Shown in pieces: positions 49,462-62,289 of a stretch of 64,000 nucleotides of DNA; position 1 is the stretch's first letter, and each line of letters starts with the position of its first letter. A program made the position numbers and the translations under genes. The DNA is taken from assembly GCA_002189035.1 (NCBI GenBank), contig NEEC01000002.1:3286001-3350000 (forward strand). Reading direction: 5' to 3'. Under the pieces are notes generated by a model. The model was given only the letters and a program-made list of their open reading frames with translations. It searched no databases and had not been told where the DNA came from. The stretch comes from Utricularia gibba. Its lineage: Eukaryota; Streptophyta; Magnoliopsida; Lamiales; Lentibulariaceae.

Positions 49462-49927
49462 CGAATCTGGAGCAGTTTCAAGACGTTAGCGGATTGGGCG
49501 ATGGCGTTTAGGGTTTAGCTCAGTTAACCGGCCGCTGCGCTGCCCTCTCTGAAAAATCTAAAACCAACGCCCGCTTCGCCTTGTATTGAGTTACATTCGG
49601 TTTTATGAATGGGCCATGAGGTAATGGGCCAACGATAACGTCACTTGCCACGCCCAGTTTGGAAACTGTTCAACTGCTTTCCAGTTTCCTATTTCCTGGA
49701 GCCATTACCACCTCTTCCTATTCCTCTCCCCTAAGGATTGTGGTGTGTGATCATCTCAGGGCTTCCAAAGCGAGAAGAAGCTCCCTTCACACATGAACGC
49801 GGATAATTCAAATTCCGATAAGCAAGCTTCTGTTTCTAAATCATGGATCAATCGATCACATGGTGGTAAACTCCGGAATTGACTTTTTTGGAAGCCTGCT
49901 TAACTCGGACCGGAAGGAGTAGACCGC
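49462..49927. promoter_or_regulatory. Divergent promoter between the coiled-coil gene and AKT1
   Basis: The leftward coiled-coil gene and the rightward AKT1 share this interval. It holds two TGGGCC site II motifs (49610-49615, 49625-49630) and a telo-box AAACCCTAAAC (minus, about 49507-49517). In plants the combination is typical of growth-linked housekeeping promoters. AKT1's leader probably starts near 49690-49760. Confidence 0.5.
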
Positions 49928-52900
49928 ATGGATGCAGTAATGAGAGCTGTCCAACGAAACACAGGAACAAGGCTGCTCCAGGCATCTATATGCGGCGGCG
50001 GTATGAAGGACCAGGAGATAATGGAACAGATTTCCCGGGAAGGGAGTCATTACAGCATGTCAACTGCAATTCTGCCTTCCCTTGGCGCTAGAAGTAACCG
50101 TAGAGCCAAGCTTCGATCTTTTATTATTTCCCCTTATGATCGCCGTTACAGGTTATCATTTTCAAGGAACCTTTCACTTTTTTTTTTTTTTTTTTTCTGG
50201 TGACGATAGCAATTTTCTTTTATTTTTTTTTGTTTTTTTAGAGTGAGAGCCTTTCGTTTTTTGGTTGCAGAATATGGGAAACTTTTCTGGTTGTTCTGGT
50301 GGTCTACACCGCTTGGGTGTGTCCTTTTGAATTAGGATTTCTTGAGCACCCAGCTCTGCCCCTTTCTGTGGCTGATAATGTCGTCAACGGGATGTTTGCC
50401 ATTGACATCGTCCTGACATTCTTCGTAGCCTACCTGGATCGAAGCACATACCTTCTTGTTGACAACCAAAAGCAGATTGCTTGGAAGTATGCATCTTCCT
50501 GGCTGGTTTTCGATGTTATATCTTCAACTCCTTCTGAACTCGCTATGAAGATTTCACCAAAACCTTTACGCACTTATGGTTTGTTCAACATGCTTCGTCT
50601 CTGGAGGCTCCGAAGAGTTGGTGCCTTGTTTGCCAGGTAAAACTCTGTTCGACTAGAATCAAATCCTATAAATTTAGAATGCGGAAGACATTTCTGGTTT
50701 CTCAATGTTCCACTTTGCTACTTTATTGATATAGATTGGAGAAAGATAGGAACTTCAATTACTTTTGGGTTAGGTGTGCAAAGCTTATTTGTGTAAGTCT
50801 ACTTGAGAAGATCATTGCATTGCAGCTGGTACAAAATGATGCCCCAACTACCTTATTTTTTGCACAACAGGTTACTCTTTTTGCAGTTCATTGTGCTGGT
50901 TGCTTTTATTATCTACTTGCTGCACGTTATCGTGACCCAAAAAACACATGGATTGGTGCATCTATGGGTGATTTTCTGCATCGGAGCCTGTGGGTCCGCT
51001 ATGTTACAGCTGTTTATTGGTCCATAACTACTCTGACAACAGTTGGCTATGGAGATTTGCATGCGGAAAACACAAGAGAGATGATATTTGATATATTCTA
51101 TATGCTCTTTAATCTTGGATTAACAGCTTACCTCATTGGTAATATGACAAATTTGGTGGTCCATGGAACTAGCAGGACTCGCCAATTTGTGAGTAATATT
51201 TGATTCATACTTTATGCTGATGTCCTCAGTTTTAGGCTTTCAAACATCTTATACCTTGTTAAAATCAAGTTCTTTGACTGAGGTTCCTCACTGATTTAAA
51301 TCCAGAGAGATACGATACAAGCTGCATCAAGTTTTGCACAGAGGAATCAGTTGCCTGCTAGGCTTCAAGATCAGATGCTTTCTCATCTGTGCCTGAAGTT
51401 CAGAACAGACTCCGAGGGACTGCATCAGCAAGAGACTCTAGATTCACTCCCAAAAGCCATTCGCTCCAGCATATCACATTTTCTATTCTACTCTCTGGTG
51501 GATAAGGCTTATTTATTTCATGGGGTGTCCAATGATTTACTTTTCCAGCTGGTAATTTGCCTAACCATTCTTTCCTTCTTAATTCCAGCATTTATTCACC
51601 TTTTTACACTATGGCTCATTGACTTTGGAAGGTTTCTGAGATGAAGGCAGAGTATTTTCCTCCCAAGGAGGATATAATCTTGCAGAACGAAGCTCCAACT
51701 GATTTCTATGTTCTTGCCACAGGAGCAGTGGTAATGCTTGGGCATTAGAATTAACTTACTGATTTTCTACTTTCATTACATTCTGCTGTAGCAACCCTGT
51801 ACTAGAATCCTACTCAGAAAATTGAAACTCCAACTGAAGGTGAGACTGTTGCTTTGTAGGACCTGTTGGTTATGAGAAATGGAATCGAACAGGCAAGCCA
51901 GTATTTTTTTTTTTTAATGGAAATTTTATCTGAACTGGATGTAGCTAAACAAGAGTGCCTTGATAATTGAAGGTAGTAGGAGAGGCCAAAGCTGGTGATA
52001 TTATTGGGGAGATAGGTGTGCTGTGTTACAAGCCTCAACTTTTCACAGTGCGAACAAAAAGATTAACCCAGCTTCTGCGGCTAAACCGTACTACTTTCTT
52101 GCACATTGTGCAGGCCAACGTTGGAGATGCAACGGTTATCATGAATAATCTTTTGCAGGCATGTACTGAAATATGCTTACAGAATTCTTTATTATTATCA
52201 GTACTATCTTTGAGATTAGGAGAAGGAAGTTATAGCAGCTATCAGTTTATTGTTATCATCTGATTGATGGGAAATTACGTCCTGCTGGTTACTTTTTTAT
52301 TATTATATTCCATGCATATTTTGCTGATGGCTTTACATTGATCAGCATTTAAAAGGTTTGAAGGACCCTATTATGGAGGCTGTTCTGGTGGAGACAGAGA
52401 ATATGCTTGCACAAGGAAGAATGGATTTGCCGCTGACTCTGAGCTTTGCAGCACTCAGAGAAGATGATTTGATGCTACATCGTTTGTTGAAGAGAGGTTT
52501 AGATCCAAATGAGTCAGATAGTAATGGAAGAACGGCACTCGTGAGTATATGATATTTTTGTTCAATCTATAAAAAGAAATGGTTAGTTAACATTCCTCAA
52601 GTGTTGTTTTTTTAAATCAGCATGTTGCTGCATCAAAAGGAAATGAAAAATGTGTGCTTCTTTTGCTCGATTTTGGGGCAGACCCCAATGCTAGAGGTAA
52701 GTAGTCAGATCCATAGGAGTTTTTTCTAACAGTAATCTGATATTACAGCAAAGCTAGTGTCTTTTTGTTTTGACAACGCTATTGCATCCAGATTCGGAAG
52801 GAAGCGTACCCCTTTGGGAGGCCTTGGCTAACCGGCGAGATACTGTTGTTCGATTGCTGACAGACAACGGGGCGACATTAGCAAGTGGAAACGTTGGCTT

Positions 52901-53636
52901 TTTTTCTTGTACAGCTGCAGAACAGAACAATTTAGAGTTGATCAAGGAAATTGCTCATCACGGTGGGGATGTGACTCTGCCAAAGAACACCGGATGTACG
53001 GCTCTTCATGTAGCTGTTAGTGAGGCAAACGTCGAAATGGTCAAATTCCTTCTGGACCAGGGTGCTGACATTGATGTCCCCGATGAAAATGGCTGGACCG
53101 CACGAAGCCTGGTGGAACAGCAAGGGCAAGAGGACTTGAAGGTGCTCTTTGAATCCTACCAGGACAACAAGAAGGATGTCAGCGCATCCGCTCATGAAGA
53201 GCGCCGGGGAGTGCGTTTCATGGGCAGAGTGGGAAGTGAGCCCAGCATTCGACTTGAGGGCCTGGAGGACTCCTCAGGGAGGTCCAAAAGGCACAGGCAT
53301 AGGACCAACAACTACTACAACTCTTTGTTCGGGATCATGTCAAAGGCACGTGTTGCGGAGAGTAACCTCGTTCCATCAGCACCGAACAGAGCAGTGAGCA
53401 TGGCGGGGAGCAAAGCTTATGCTGCACGTGTGACAGTTTCCTGCCCAGAGAAAGGGGATCTCGCCGGAAAGTTAGTATTGCTGCCGGCTTCATTTGATGA
53501 ACTGATAAAGATAGGGAAGCAAAAGTACGGTATTTATCCCTGTAAAGTTTTAACTAGCGGCGGAGCTGAGGTCGATGGCATAGAGTTGGTCAGAGACGAA
53601 GATAAACTGGTTTTCAAGAGCGACATCAGCGGGTGA
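49928..53636 (+). CDS. AKT1: Inward-rectifying Shaker-type K+ channel AKT1
   Basis: Plasma-membrane K+ uptake channel, in roots usually activated by CBL-CIPK23. Exons: 49928-50151, 50271-50636, 50735-50792, 50871-51188, 51306-51551, 51632-51730, 51860-51892, 51973-52158, 52346-52540, 52621-52696, 52792-53636; 881 aa (Arabidopsis 857). Order of domains: [21 protein letters not shown]1-S6 with the S4 [18 protein letters not shown]; pore [13 protein letters not shown]-linker [17 protein letters not shown]; cyclic-nucleotide-binding domain ([40 protein letters not shown]); ankyrin repeats ([40 protein letters not shown]); C-terminal KHA domain ([20 protein letters not shown]). Introns after 51892 and 52158 begin with GC rather than GT. 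Exon 7 is only 33 bp. The first 25 residues are uncertain; an internal Met at 50003 is the alternative start. Confidence 0.95.
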
Positions 53637-54759
53637 TCATCGCGGCAAAGGAAAATCAGTCTGCTGCTGGGTCAAGAAAGATTTGAATAAGACCTGGTTC
53701 AGGGATGTCAGCCTCCGGACGCGGTAAACACCGATTGAAGTTCATGAACAACAATTCAGCAGCTTGGAACCCCTTGTTGCCTGGTTCACAAATGAGTGGG
53801 CCGAAGACAACCTTGTTGATGCTTAACTGCCGGACTCATCATTCACAGAAACACAGAGCCACGCCATGAAACTGTAAAGTAATCATTTGCATGTGCATTA
53901 AGGATATTAGACACTTGACCACGCCGAGAGAATAGAGGAGAAAGTCACTACATACAAAACAACAAATGTACACTGATAGAGTGTTGAAAAAATTGAGGTT
54001 TTGTCTCCGAATTTGCTTTCTTCCAGAGACCACATTGGAGCTTCACTCTTAGACATTTGCCTTATGCGCTAATGTGTACATGGTACGATGAGCATGGAAA
54101 ATGCAGCATGTCGAATAGTGGAGAGAATAACTCAAAGGACACCGGCGAACACTGGAGATTCATAAGTATAAATAGGTTTTAACTCTTTTGTGTAAGAAAA
54201 AAAAAATCAGTTAGAAGTTTATAAGATTTAAAATTATAATGATTAAATTTCAATCCCTTTAATATTAAATTAATAGGTATAGAATAACTCAATGATAATT
54301 GTTGCATGAGGCCCACTTTATTGATAACAAAATCAGCCCATTTTCTTATTGATAATCTGAAATAGACTTCTAGACAAAAATCATCTTTGCGCTAATTTGC
54401 ATTGTGGAAGAGTCACAACTGGCATAAATTCAGGTGACGTGTTGCAACAATAATCATAATTTTACAGGATAAAAATTTGGTATTGTATATCTTAGTGTCT
54501 AGTGTCGTTATCTAAGATATTTTTATTCCAATTTTTCAATTATGTTAGTATGAGACTATAGATAGTCTTACTTCCAAATCTATTACTTACTCACATATAT
54601 TTTGTATTTTCTTACCAAACAAATTTATTTTTAAAATTTTAATTCTAGTTTAAGTGTTGAGTTTTTGTTCTTTTTTTTTTGTTAATACTTAGGCCATGGA
54701 AATAGAAAAACTCTAGAGTTTTTTTTTTCAAACAATAAAGAAATGAAGATAAAATTGAA
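53637..54759. other. AKT1 3' flank and intergenic DNA
   Basis: To about 54150 the composition fits a 3' UTR and flank; beyond it AT-rich with no gene seen. Confidence 0.45.
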
Positions 54760-57060
54760 GAAGATTTTACTATGAGCTCATCCTTAAGTACATATTCTAT
54801 TATTCCCTATACTTCAATGAATTTGAAATAGATAAAAAAAAAAGAAGAAGAAGATAAGAAAATTGAACTACTATTGAAAAAATCAAATTTTTAGAAAAAG
54901 ATCCTACACTATCTACATCGATCTGGTGATATCTAAATAATCAATAAGATGAAATACACAGAGTCTATTTGAAGTTACAACTTATGCGATGGAAATTGAA
55001 GTACATATCTTATGGCAACGTAGGAAAACAATGTTGCTTTCAACAGTCTTAGTTTAGTTGTTTTCCTTGACAACAATATTCAGAAAATAATAAACATAAT
55101 TATTGCTTTCCTTACTACTTATTCAATAAGAATGTACAAAAAAGATGTATACCTCATGTCTTTACTGTATCTAGTTTCTTCAATAGAAAAAAGATTAGTG
55201 ATGGCAATAATTGTGCTTTTATTACTCATATAGATTTTGATCCATTATCCGAGAATAATAACTTTAGATACTTGTCAAGCTTTATTCAATCAATCTACTC
55301 ATACAGACAATATTATTAAACACACAATTACAAAAAACTGAAGACAATAATTCACGCTTAAAAGTTTTAGTGGTAGTAAATAGGTGGCTTGTATTTCAAG
55401 GATGTGCATTTGATGATCATGATGAGACATCTAATCAACAAATCAAGGTAATTTTATTGAGATGAATAAATTTTTAGCAGAGTTTAATCATGATATTAAA
55501 AATGTTGTTTTAGAAAAAAAACTCCATACAATGCTAAATATATATCACATGACATTTAGAAGCAAATTTTAATATTAATGCAAGTATTATACAAAAATAC
55601 ATTCATGAAAAGATTGGAGATTCAAAGTTTTATATTATTGCGGATGAAACTTGTGATGTTTCTAACGAGAACGACTGGTATTGATAATTCGATTTGTTGC
55701 AAAGAAGGATATTTGAAAGTGCATTTTTTTAATCTACAAGGGCATTAACTTCCTAACTCTTAAGAATAAATTATGTTCTATTTTATATGAAAGGTGTTTT
55801 AAATAATTTATAAGTATTTTTTTCTTAATGAATGTCCTTATACATATTATATATATTGTAATGAAGATCGATTACAATTTGTTTTAGTTAGAGTTTAAAG
55901 GAGGCGTTCTAAGTTTATACATTTTTTCAGAATCTCAATTTCATTATACATGTAGAATCATCAATAAAATGATATGGAGAATTGAAATAATATCAATTAG
56001 AAGAATTGATTCAAAAGTTAGTAATGAATGATCTTGAGACAGGATAAGGTGTGAATCAAATTGACTCATTACAAACGTCTCAAGATAATATTCTTATTTA
56101 AGTTCTATTTCCAATCTATAGATATTTTTACTAATGTGGGTTTTTTTTTAGCACAATAGTTCTGAAACATCTTCTTTCATAATGTGTCATGATAGAAAAA
56201 TTGCTCTTGGCTATTTATTGAATTTTGAGTTTGTGTTTATCATGTATTTGATGAGATAAATATTATAAATTGTTGTGTCAAGGATTCCAGAAGAAGACTT
56301 GAGATATCATAACTGTTGTAAGTTTTGTGGAATATACAAAACATGTTTTTTAAAAAATGAGAAAATATTTGAGATGATTTTTTAAATAAGGTTTTTTTTT
56401 GTTTTTTTGAGAATCAAGATATTGATGTTTAAAAAAAGATGACATCTATATTTTATGTGGAGTACATGCTCATCATCAACAAGATCACTTTACAAATGAA
56501 GGGTATTATCGAGTTGATGTATTTTTTATTATGATTGATACAAAGCTGCATGAATTAAATCTCATATTCAATAAAAAAATTTATGGATCTATTAACACTT
56601 ATGACTATATTGATTATCAAGAATTTTTTTAAATCATTTTATTATGTTGAAATATGTTTGGTGGTTTATAAATATTATCTAGAAGATTTCACTGGTCGAA
56701 AGATTTTTTAATCAAAAACTTAATTAAGATATTTTGTTGTAGACATTATTCATGATCTAGAAATGTACAATATAGATGCATCAATTAAATTATGTCAGTG
56801 CATAATAGAAAGTGGTAGAAATATGTCAAATTATTTAGTTGATTAACTTTTGCGCTTTGTTTTTCACTTTTTTAATTTCTACAATTAGTACTCAACATAT
56901 AAATTTAGCTTTGAAGATTATCAAGATAAGATTATTCAGTAAAATGGAAGATGAATTTATATTAAATAGTTGATTAATTTATGTTGAAAGCGAAATTTAA
57001 AAAATAAAATTATGATGATATTATTGAAGATTTTAAGAATATGAAAAAAAGAATAAATCT
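54760..57060 (+). pseudogene. hAT transposase relic of the ZMYM/TTF zinc-finger type
   Basis: Broken frames follow the order of plant TTF/ZMYM1-like hAT proteins: DEIHRVYLKLQLM (54950), YCFPYYLFNKNVQK (55100), a VVNRWLVFQGCAFDDHDE block (55380), KFLAEFNHDIKNVVL (55480), GDSKFYIIADETCDVSNEND (55620), YYRVDVFFIMIDTKLHELN (56500), and the C-terminal dimerisation part LALKIIKIRLFSKMEDEFIL (56910). Stops and shifts occur throughout. Downstream 57060-57367 is the HSP70 3' side. No TIRs found. Confidence 0.75.
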
Positions 57061-57367
57061 CTAAAATGTAAATATTATATATATATATATGTTTATAATG
57101 AAATAATATAATTCTATATGTTTAACAAATATAAGCATCAACTTTTTATTAATGGAAGCAAAGTGTTGTACCAATCTATCTTATTATCATCATTTAAAGG
57201 CGGCTGAACTTCACAGTATTAAAAATTGCAAAAATCTCACCATTACGAAATAATGGTATTTGAAGATGCGAAAAAATAGTCAGGTTACTACGACGCATCA
57301 GCACCAAAAGCAAGACATGCAATGGATCATAAAAGAACCAACAAGCCCCAGTCATCCCACTCCTTCC

Positions 57368-59581
57368 TTAGTCCACCTCCTCAATTTTGGGACCAGCACC
57401 AGTTGCACTTGGAGCCCCAGCACCATCGTCCATAGGAACATCCCCACCCTGGTACATTTTTGCAATGATGGGGTTGCAGATGCTCTCGAGTTCCTTCATC
57501 TTGTCTTCAAATTCATCAGCCTCAGCAAGCTGGTTTCCATCAAGCCATTGGATGGCGGAATCAACAGCATCCTCAATCTTCTTCTTGTCAGCTGCAGGCA
57601 GCTTGGAAGCAATCTTCTCATCCTTGACAGTGTTTCTCATGTTGTACGCATAATTCTCCAAAGCATTTTTAGCTTCTACCTTCTTCTTGTGTTCTTCATC
57701 CTCAGATTTGTACTTTTCTGCTTCCTGAACCATTTTCTCAATTTCCTCCTTGGAAAGTCTGCCTTTGTCATTGGTGATTGTGATCTTATTCTTCTGGCCA
57801 GTGGTTTTGTCCTCAGCAGAAACGTTCAGGATACCATTTGCATCTATATCGAAACAGACAGTAATCTGAGGGACTCCCTTGGGGCTGGTGGAATTCCCGA
57901 CAGCTCAAATTTTCCAAGCAAGTTGTTGTCCCTGGTTCGAGTACGCTCTCCTTCGTAAACCTGAATTAACACACCTGGCTGATTGTCAGAGTAGGTAGAG
58001 AATACCTGCTCCTTCTTAGTGGGAACAGTAGTATTCCTTGGGATCAACACAGTCATCACTCCACCAGCAGTTTCAAGACCAAGGGATAGAGGAGCAACGT
58101 CTAGAAGTAACAGGTCTTGCACTTTCTCGTTACCCTCACCACTCAGGATAGCAGCCTGAACTGCAGCACCATATGCAACCGCTTCATCGGGGTTAATGCT
58201 CTTACACAGCTCTTTTCCATTGAAAAAATCCTGCAGCAGCTGTTGCACCTTGGGTATCCTTGTGGAACCACCAACCAGAACTACATCGTGAACGCTGCTT
58301 TTGTCCATCTTGGCATCCCTTAGACACTTTTCAACTGGCTCCATACACTTCCTGAACAAATCCATGTTGAGCTCCTCAAACCTTGCACGAGTGATGGTAG
58401 AGTAGAAATCAATACCCTCAAAAAGAGAGTCAATCTCAATAGTGGTTTGTGCGGTGGATGAGAGGGTCCTCTTTGCTCTCTCACAAGCAGTCCTCAATCT
58501 CCTAAGTGCTCTAGGATTTCCACCGATGTCCTTTTTATTTTTCCTCTTAAATTCCTGAGCAAAATGGTTCACCATTCTGTTGTCAAAATCTTCACCACCA
58601 AGGTGAGTGTCACCTGCAGTGGCCTTAACCTCAAAGATACCCTCCTCAATTGTTAGAAGAGAAACATCGAACGTGCCTCCTCCAAGATCAAAGATCAAGA
58701 CATTCTTCTCTCCAACACTGGTTGCTTTCTTGTCTAGGCCATAAGCTATGGCAGCAGCCGTTGGCTCATTGATTATACGCATGACATTCATTCCAGAAAT
58801 AACGCCGGCATCTTTTGTGGCTTGACGTTGAGAGTCATTGAAGTAAGCTGGGACAGTCACAACAGCATTTTTCACGGTCGAACCAAGATATGCCTCCGCA
58901 ATCTCCTTCATCTTCATCAAGACCATGGAGGAAATTTCCTCAGCTGCAAATTGCTTTTCTTCAGCCTTGTAGTTCACAACAATCATGGGCTTGCCAGCTG
59001 GTCCCGATACCACCTTGAAAGGCCATAACTTAATGTCACTCTGAACAGAGGCATCAGTGAACCTCCTCCCAATCAACCTCTTTGCATCTGCGGACAATAT
59101 ACAGAAAAATTGCAGCATGCTAGGTGATGCACTGTAGTAGATTACCTCATCATAAAATTGCAACATCCCCCACACGGGTACAATAAAGAGTGGGCCAATA
59201 GATTTCAAATCCAAGCATGAGAACAACAACCAACTTCGTAATCAAATGTGATATAGCAACAGATCGATGCAATTACGTTGGCATTCGACATCGGGGATTT
59301 ACCATCTTTCCAGAAGATCGCCATTCAAATAATAATAATAAAAATAACAGAATATCTGGCATCTTACCAAAGACAGTGTTGATCGGATTCATAGCCACTT
59401 GATTTTTAGCAGCATCGCCAATAAGCCTTTCGTTATCAGTGAAGGCAACATACGACGGTGTCGTCCGGTTTCCCTGGTCGTTGGCGATGATTTCAACCCG
59501 ATCGTGCTGCCACACTCCGACACATGAATATGTCGTTCCGAGATCAATACCGATTGCAGGACCTTCTTCTTTCCCTGCCAT
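57368..59581 (-). CDS. HSC70: Cytosolic heat shock cognate 70 kDa protein (HSP70), with an apparent one-base loss
   Basis: ATP-driven chaperone of cytosol and nucleus. Two exons (minus): 59581-59368 and 59087-57368, with the intron inside the Asp codon of [14 protein letters not shown], the standard plant HSC70 position. Landmarks: [16 protein letters not shown] (residues 9-24), phosphate loop [30 protein letters not shown], substrate-domain [31 protein letters not shown], and C-terminal GPKIEEVD, the EEVD that docks TPR co-chaperones. The frame shifts at 57876-57878: the family reads PPAPRGVPQIT, but the G-run is one base short. One base more gives 644 aa; other HSC70s have about 650. Everything else is intact. 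Confidence 0.92.
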
Positions 59582-59716
59582 TGGCTCACAACCCAAATGG
59601 AAGAGGAGAACAAACAAAAATGACCGGAGAGGAAGATCTGGTTCACTGTGAATGATAAATAAGTATTATGGCAGTTGGCAGGGGCCGGCGAGTATAAAGC
59701 AAGCAAACATACGTGT

Positions 59717-59731
59717 TTTCTAGAACGTTCT
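59717..59731 (-). promoter_or_regulatory. Heat shock element of the HSC70 promoter
   Basis: TTCTAGAACGTTC (59718-59730) is a perfect three-unit alternating nGAAn/nTTCn array with 2-bp spacing, about 140 bp upstream of the ATG and ~20 bp upstream of a TTTATA box (59698-59693). This is the standard binding site for heat-shock factor trimers. Confidence 0.75.
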
Positions 59732-59739
59732 GAGCCCTC

Positions 59740-60359
59740 TACATATTCAATCGTAGTGGGGCCCTAAACTCCACCTTCAGTGGGATTGGATTTTGACACA
59801 TTCTACGGAAGGATAAATTACATCCGCTTACGCAAGATTCTAAATCACAAATAGTGCCATTGTTTTTAATTGGGTGTTTAACAGCAATAATACTCACTCC
59901 TTGTCTTTATCACAAAAACAATCCACAAATTCTTAATAATCATACTAATTACTTAAAAATTAGGTATAATTCATTTTTACTATTTCAAAATCACGTAAAA
60001 TTAATTTTTGTTTTTTTCAAAAATTAATATATATACTATCCAAAAGTTTATTAACAAGATACAGTCTAAGATGACAATTATCAAATTTGCATTCAATAAG
60101 GGATTTTGCATCAAATTATTTAAAAATAACACTTGGCAATTACTGATGAACGATTTTTTGTTGGATGGGATGAGAATAGTGATGAACATGTTGTATTTGA
60201 AAGTATCAAGACATCAAATTGTTTTATTTTAGACAAAGATCTGATTTTATGCATTTATGATTTTAGTGCTTCTTATCATCGAATTGCCTTAGTTTTAATA
60301 TATACTAAATCTTTTAATCAAGACAAACAGTGAATGCATTATCTTTCATATAGCAAGCA
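59740..60359. other. HSC70 distal upstream and AT-rich spacer
   Basis: No gene recognised; the open frames at 60008-60333 have no known family. Confidence 0.45.
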
Positions 60360-61000
60360 TAAAACTCTTTGATGTACCTCTAATTAGGGTTGATCTATGA
60401 TGAATATACCATTAATTTTCCTTTTTAGATCTATCATGATTTGTTAAGAAACAAGTGTAATTATAGACTTAGTCTGGTTTAATCAACAATGAGATGTTTG
60501 TCTCCTTTGGTTCCAATATACCATTTGATGCTTAACTACTCATATAGAAGAAAAATAAAATAAGTTCATAACATAACATCAACAACATGTCCACATTCAC
60601 CGCTTGAAAGTAAGAAAATAAATAGTGACTATTAAGAAAACAGTTTCAAAACGAAAAGTTAAAGTATTTCTTGCAATCTACTCTCAACTGAGAGTAGTGT
60701 TTTTCCTAGACTGTCTTCAAGAGAGCTGACTTCTTCATCCTCTTAGTGGTTCTTATTCTGCGATTTTTTTCCCAAATCCCTTTTTCTCTCTCCATCTCGT
60801 CTCTCTTCTTGTCCAAAATCTTATTTTTTCCTCTCCATGGATTTTGCGCATTATCTCTCCCTCCTTTTGTCTCCATTTTCTATCATATTCACTATGCTCT
60901 TTCGGCTCTGTGAGATTTGGGTTGTGAAAAACGTGTTGCATTGCTAAAACAAAATGATTAAAACAAAGATTGAGGTGAATCCATGATTTAGTAAATATGT
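60360..61000 (+). repeat. Dispersed repeat R2, copy 2
   Basis: Matches copy 3 about 1.11 kb downstream: CTACTCTCAACTGAGAGTAG (60679) against CTACTCTTAGCTGAGAGTAA (61780), CTCTCTCCATCTCGTCTC (60787) against CTCTCTCCATCTTGTCTC (61927), GTCCAAAATC, GGATTTTG, and GATTTGGGTTGT..TGTTGCATTGCT at the end. Confidence 0.6.
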
Positions 61001-62130
61001 AAATAGCACTAATAAATGCAAAAATATAGAAATACTTGACAAAATTCTAATTCTATAGCATAATATTTCCTATTTTCTAATTCTAAAATACTGAAATAAT
61101 AAACAAAAATTTTACAACGTCATTTAAATTGTAAATTTCTCCTATTAAATAAATTTATAATCTAATATACATTCAAACATAATTCAATTATGAGCATAGT
61201 GTTTAGGGTCTAACACGAAGAGCAAGTGCTTGTCATGTGATTATCAATGCATGCAATCAGTGTGATGTTGATAGATTTGTTCTTAATGAGGACTAAGATA
61301 GAATTACGATAGAATATAATAAAGAAAAGTAATAAACTTTTGAACTCAATTGTTCCTAGAATGAAATGAGTGATATCTTGGTATTCCTAGGGAATGTATG
61401 CTTATCACTAAAACCCACTCACACAAACCATAAATCAAACATCTAACAAAAAAGTCTAGGTTTATCTGAACTCTTGTTTTCCTCCTAATCTTTGGTCTAC
61501 TTCTAATTAGAGTTATTAAGATGAGTTTTACAACTTCCCCCTCCTGGATCTATCCTGATTTGTTAAGGAAGTGGTGTGAATTATGATCTAAAAATTGATC
61601 AGTACATTTCTTCCATTTTCACCCCAAGGCACCCCTAAGTATTTAGCCACTCATGCTTAAGGTAAATGAAAATGAAAAGTAAAACATTATCCACATTGTA
61701 CTTATCTCATAGTCCATTACCAGAAAATAAACAATCAAGGAATTTAAAAAGTTCAACATAAAACTAGAACTGTCGCTAGCTACTCTTAGCTGAGAGTAAT
61801 ATTCTTTGGAAATAGAAAATAGTCTGCAGACATCAGCTTCTTTTCTGGTTCGTCTTCCTTCTTCTTCCCCAGAATTCTTCTCTAGAAAGAATGTGTCATG
61901 TGCCCCAATGGGGGAGATATCGTTTCTCTCTCCATCTTGTCTCATTTTGTGTCCAAAATCCTCTTTTTTCATCTCCTTGGATTTTGTGTCCTTCTTTTCA
62001 TACTTTTGTCTCATCCTCTACCACTACACTATTTATATCCGGCTTCTTAGGATTTGGGTTGTCGACATGCGTTGCATTGCTCAAAGAAAACTATTAGAAC
62101 TAATATTGGGACTAAATCGATTTAGTCTCA
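61001..62130 (+). repeat. Dispersed repeat R2, copy 3
   Basis: The second of two neighbouring direct copies and the most complete; its first half also matches copy 1 at 42.95-43.72 kb. Confidence 0.6.
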
Positions 62131-62289
62131 ACTAGGAATAAAAAGTTCAACTATGATATTATTCGCAAAAACATAAAAATAGGCAATAAAGCTTAAATTT
62201 TATAGTATAATATGAATTATTTCCTAGTATTCAATTACTCAAAAATATATGTTATCATGAAAAGTATGCATTATCAAAAACATACATTT

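Noticed and set aside
57260-57958. 232-codon plus-strand open frame
   Set aside because: It lies antisense to the HSC70 second exon; GC-rich conserved codons open the opposite strand. No family features.
57368-59581. Calling HSC70 a pseudogene
   Set aside because: Only one homopolymer base is missing and all functional motifs are intact; error is more likely than decay.
60008-60333. Two overlapping small plus-strand frames
   Set aside because: No family resemblance, AT-rich codon use, and located in repeat-rich DNA.
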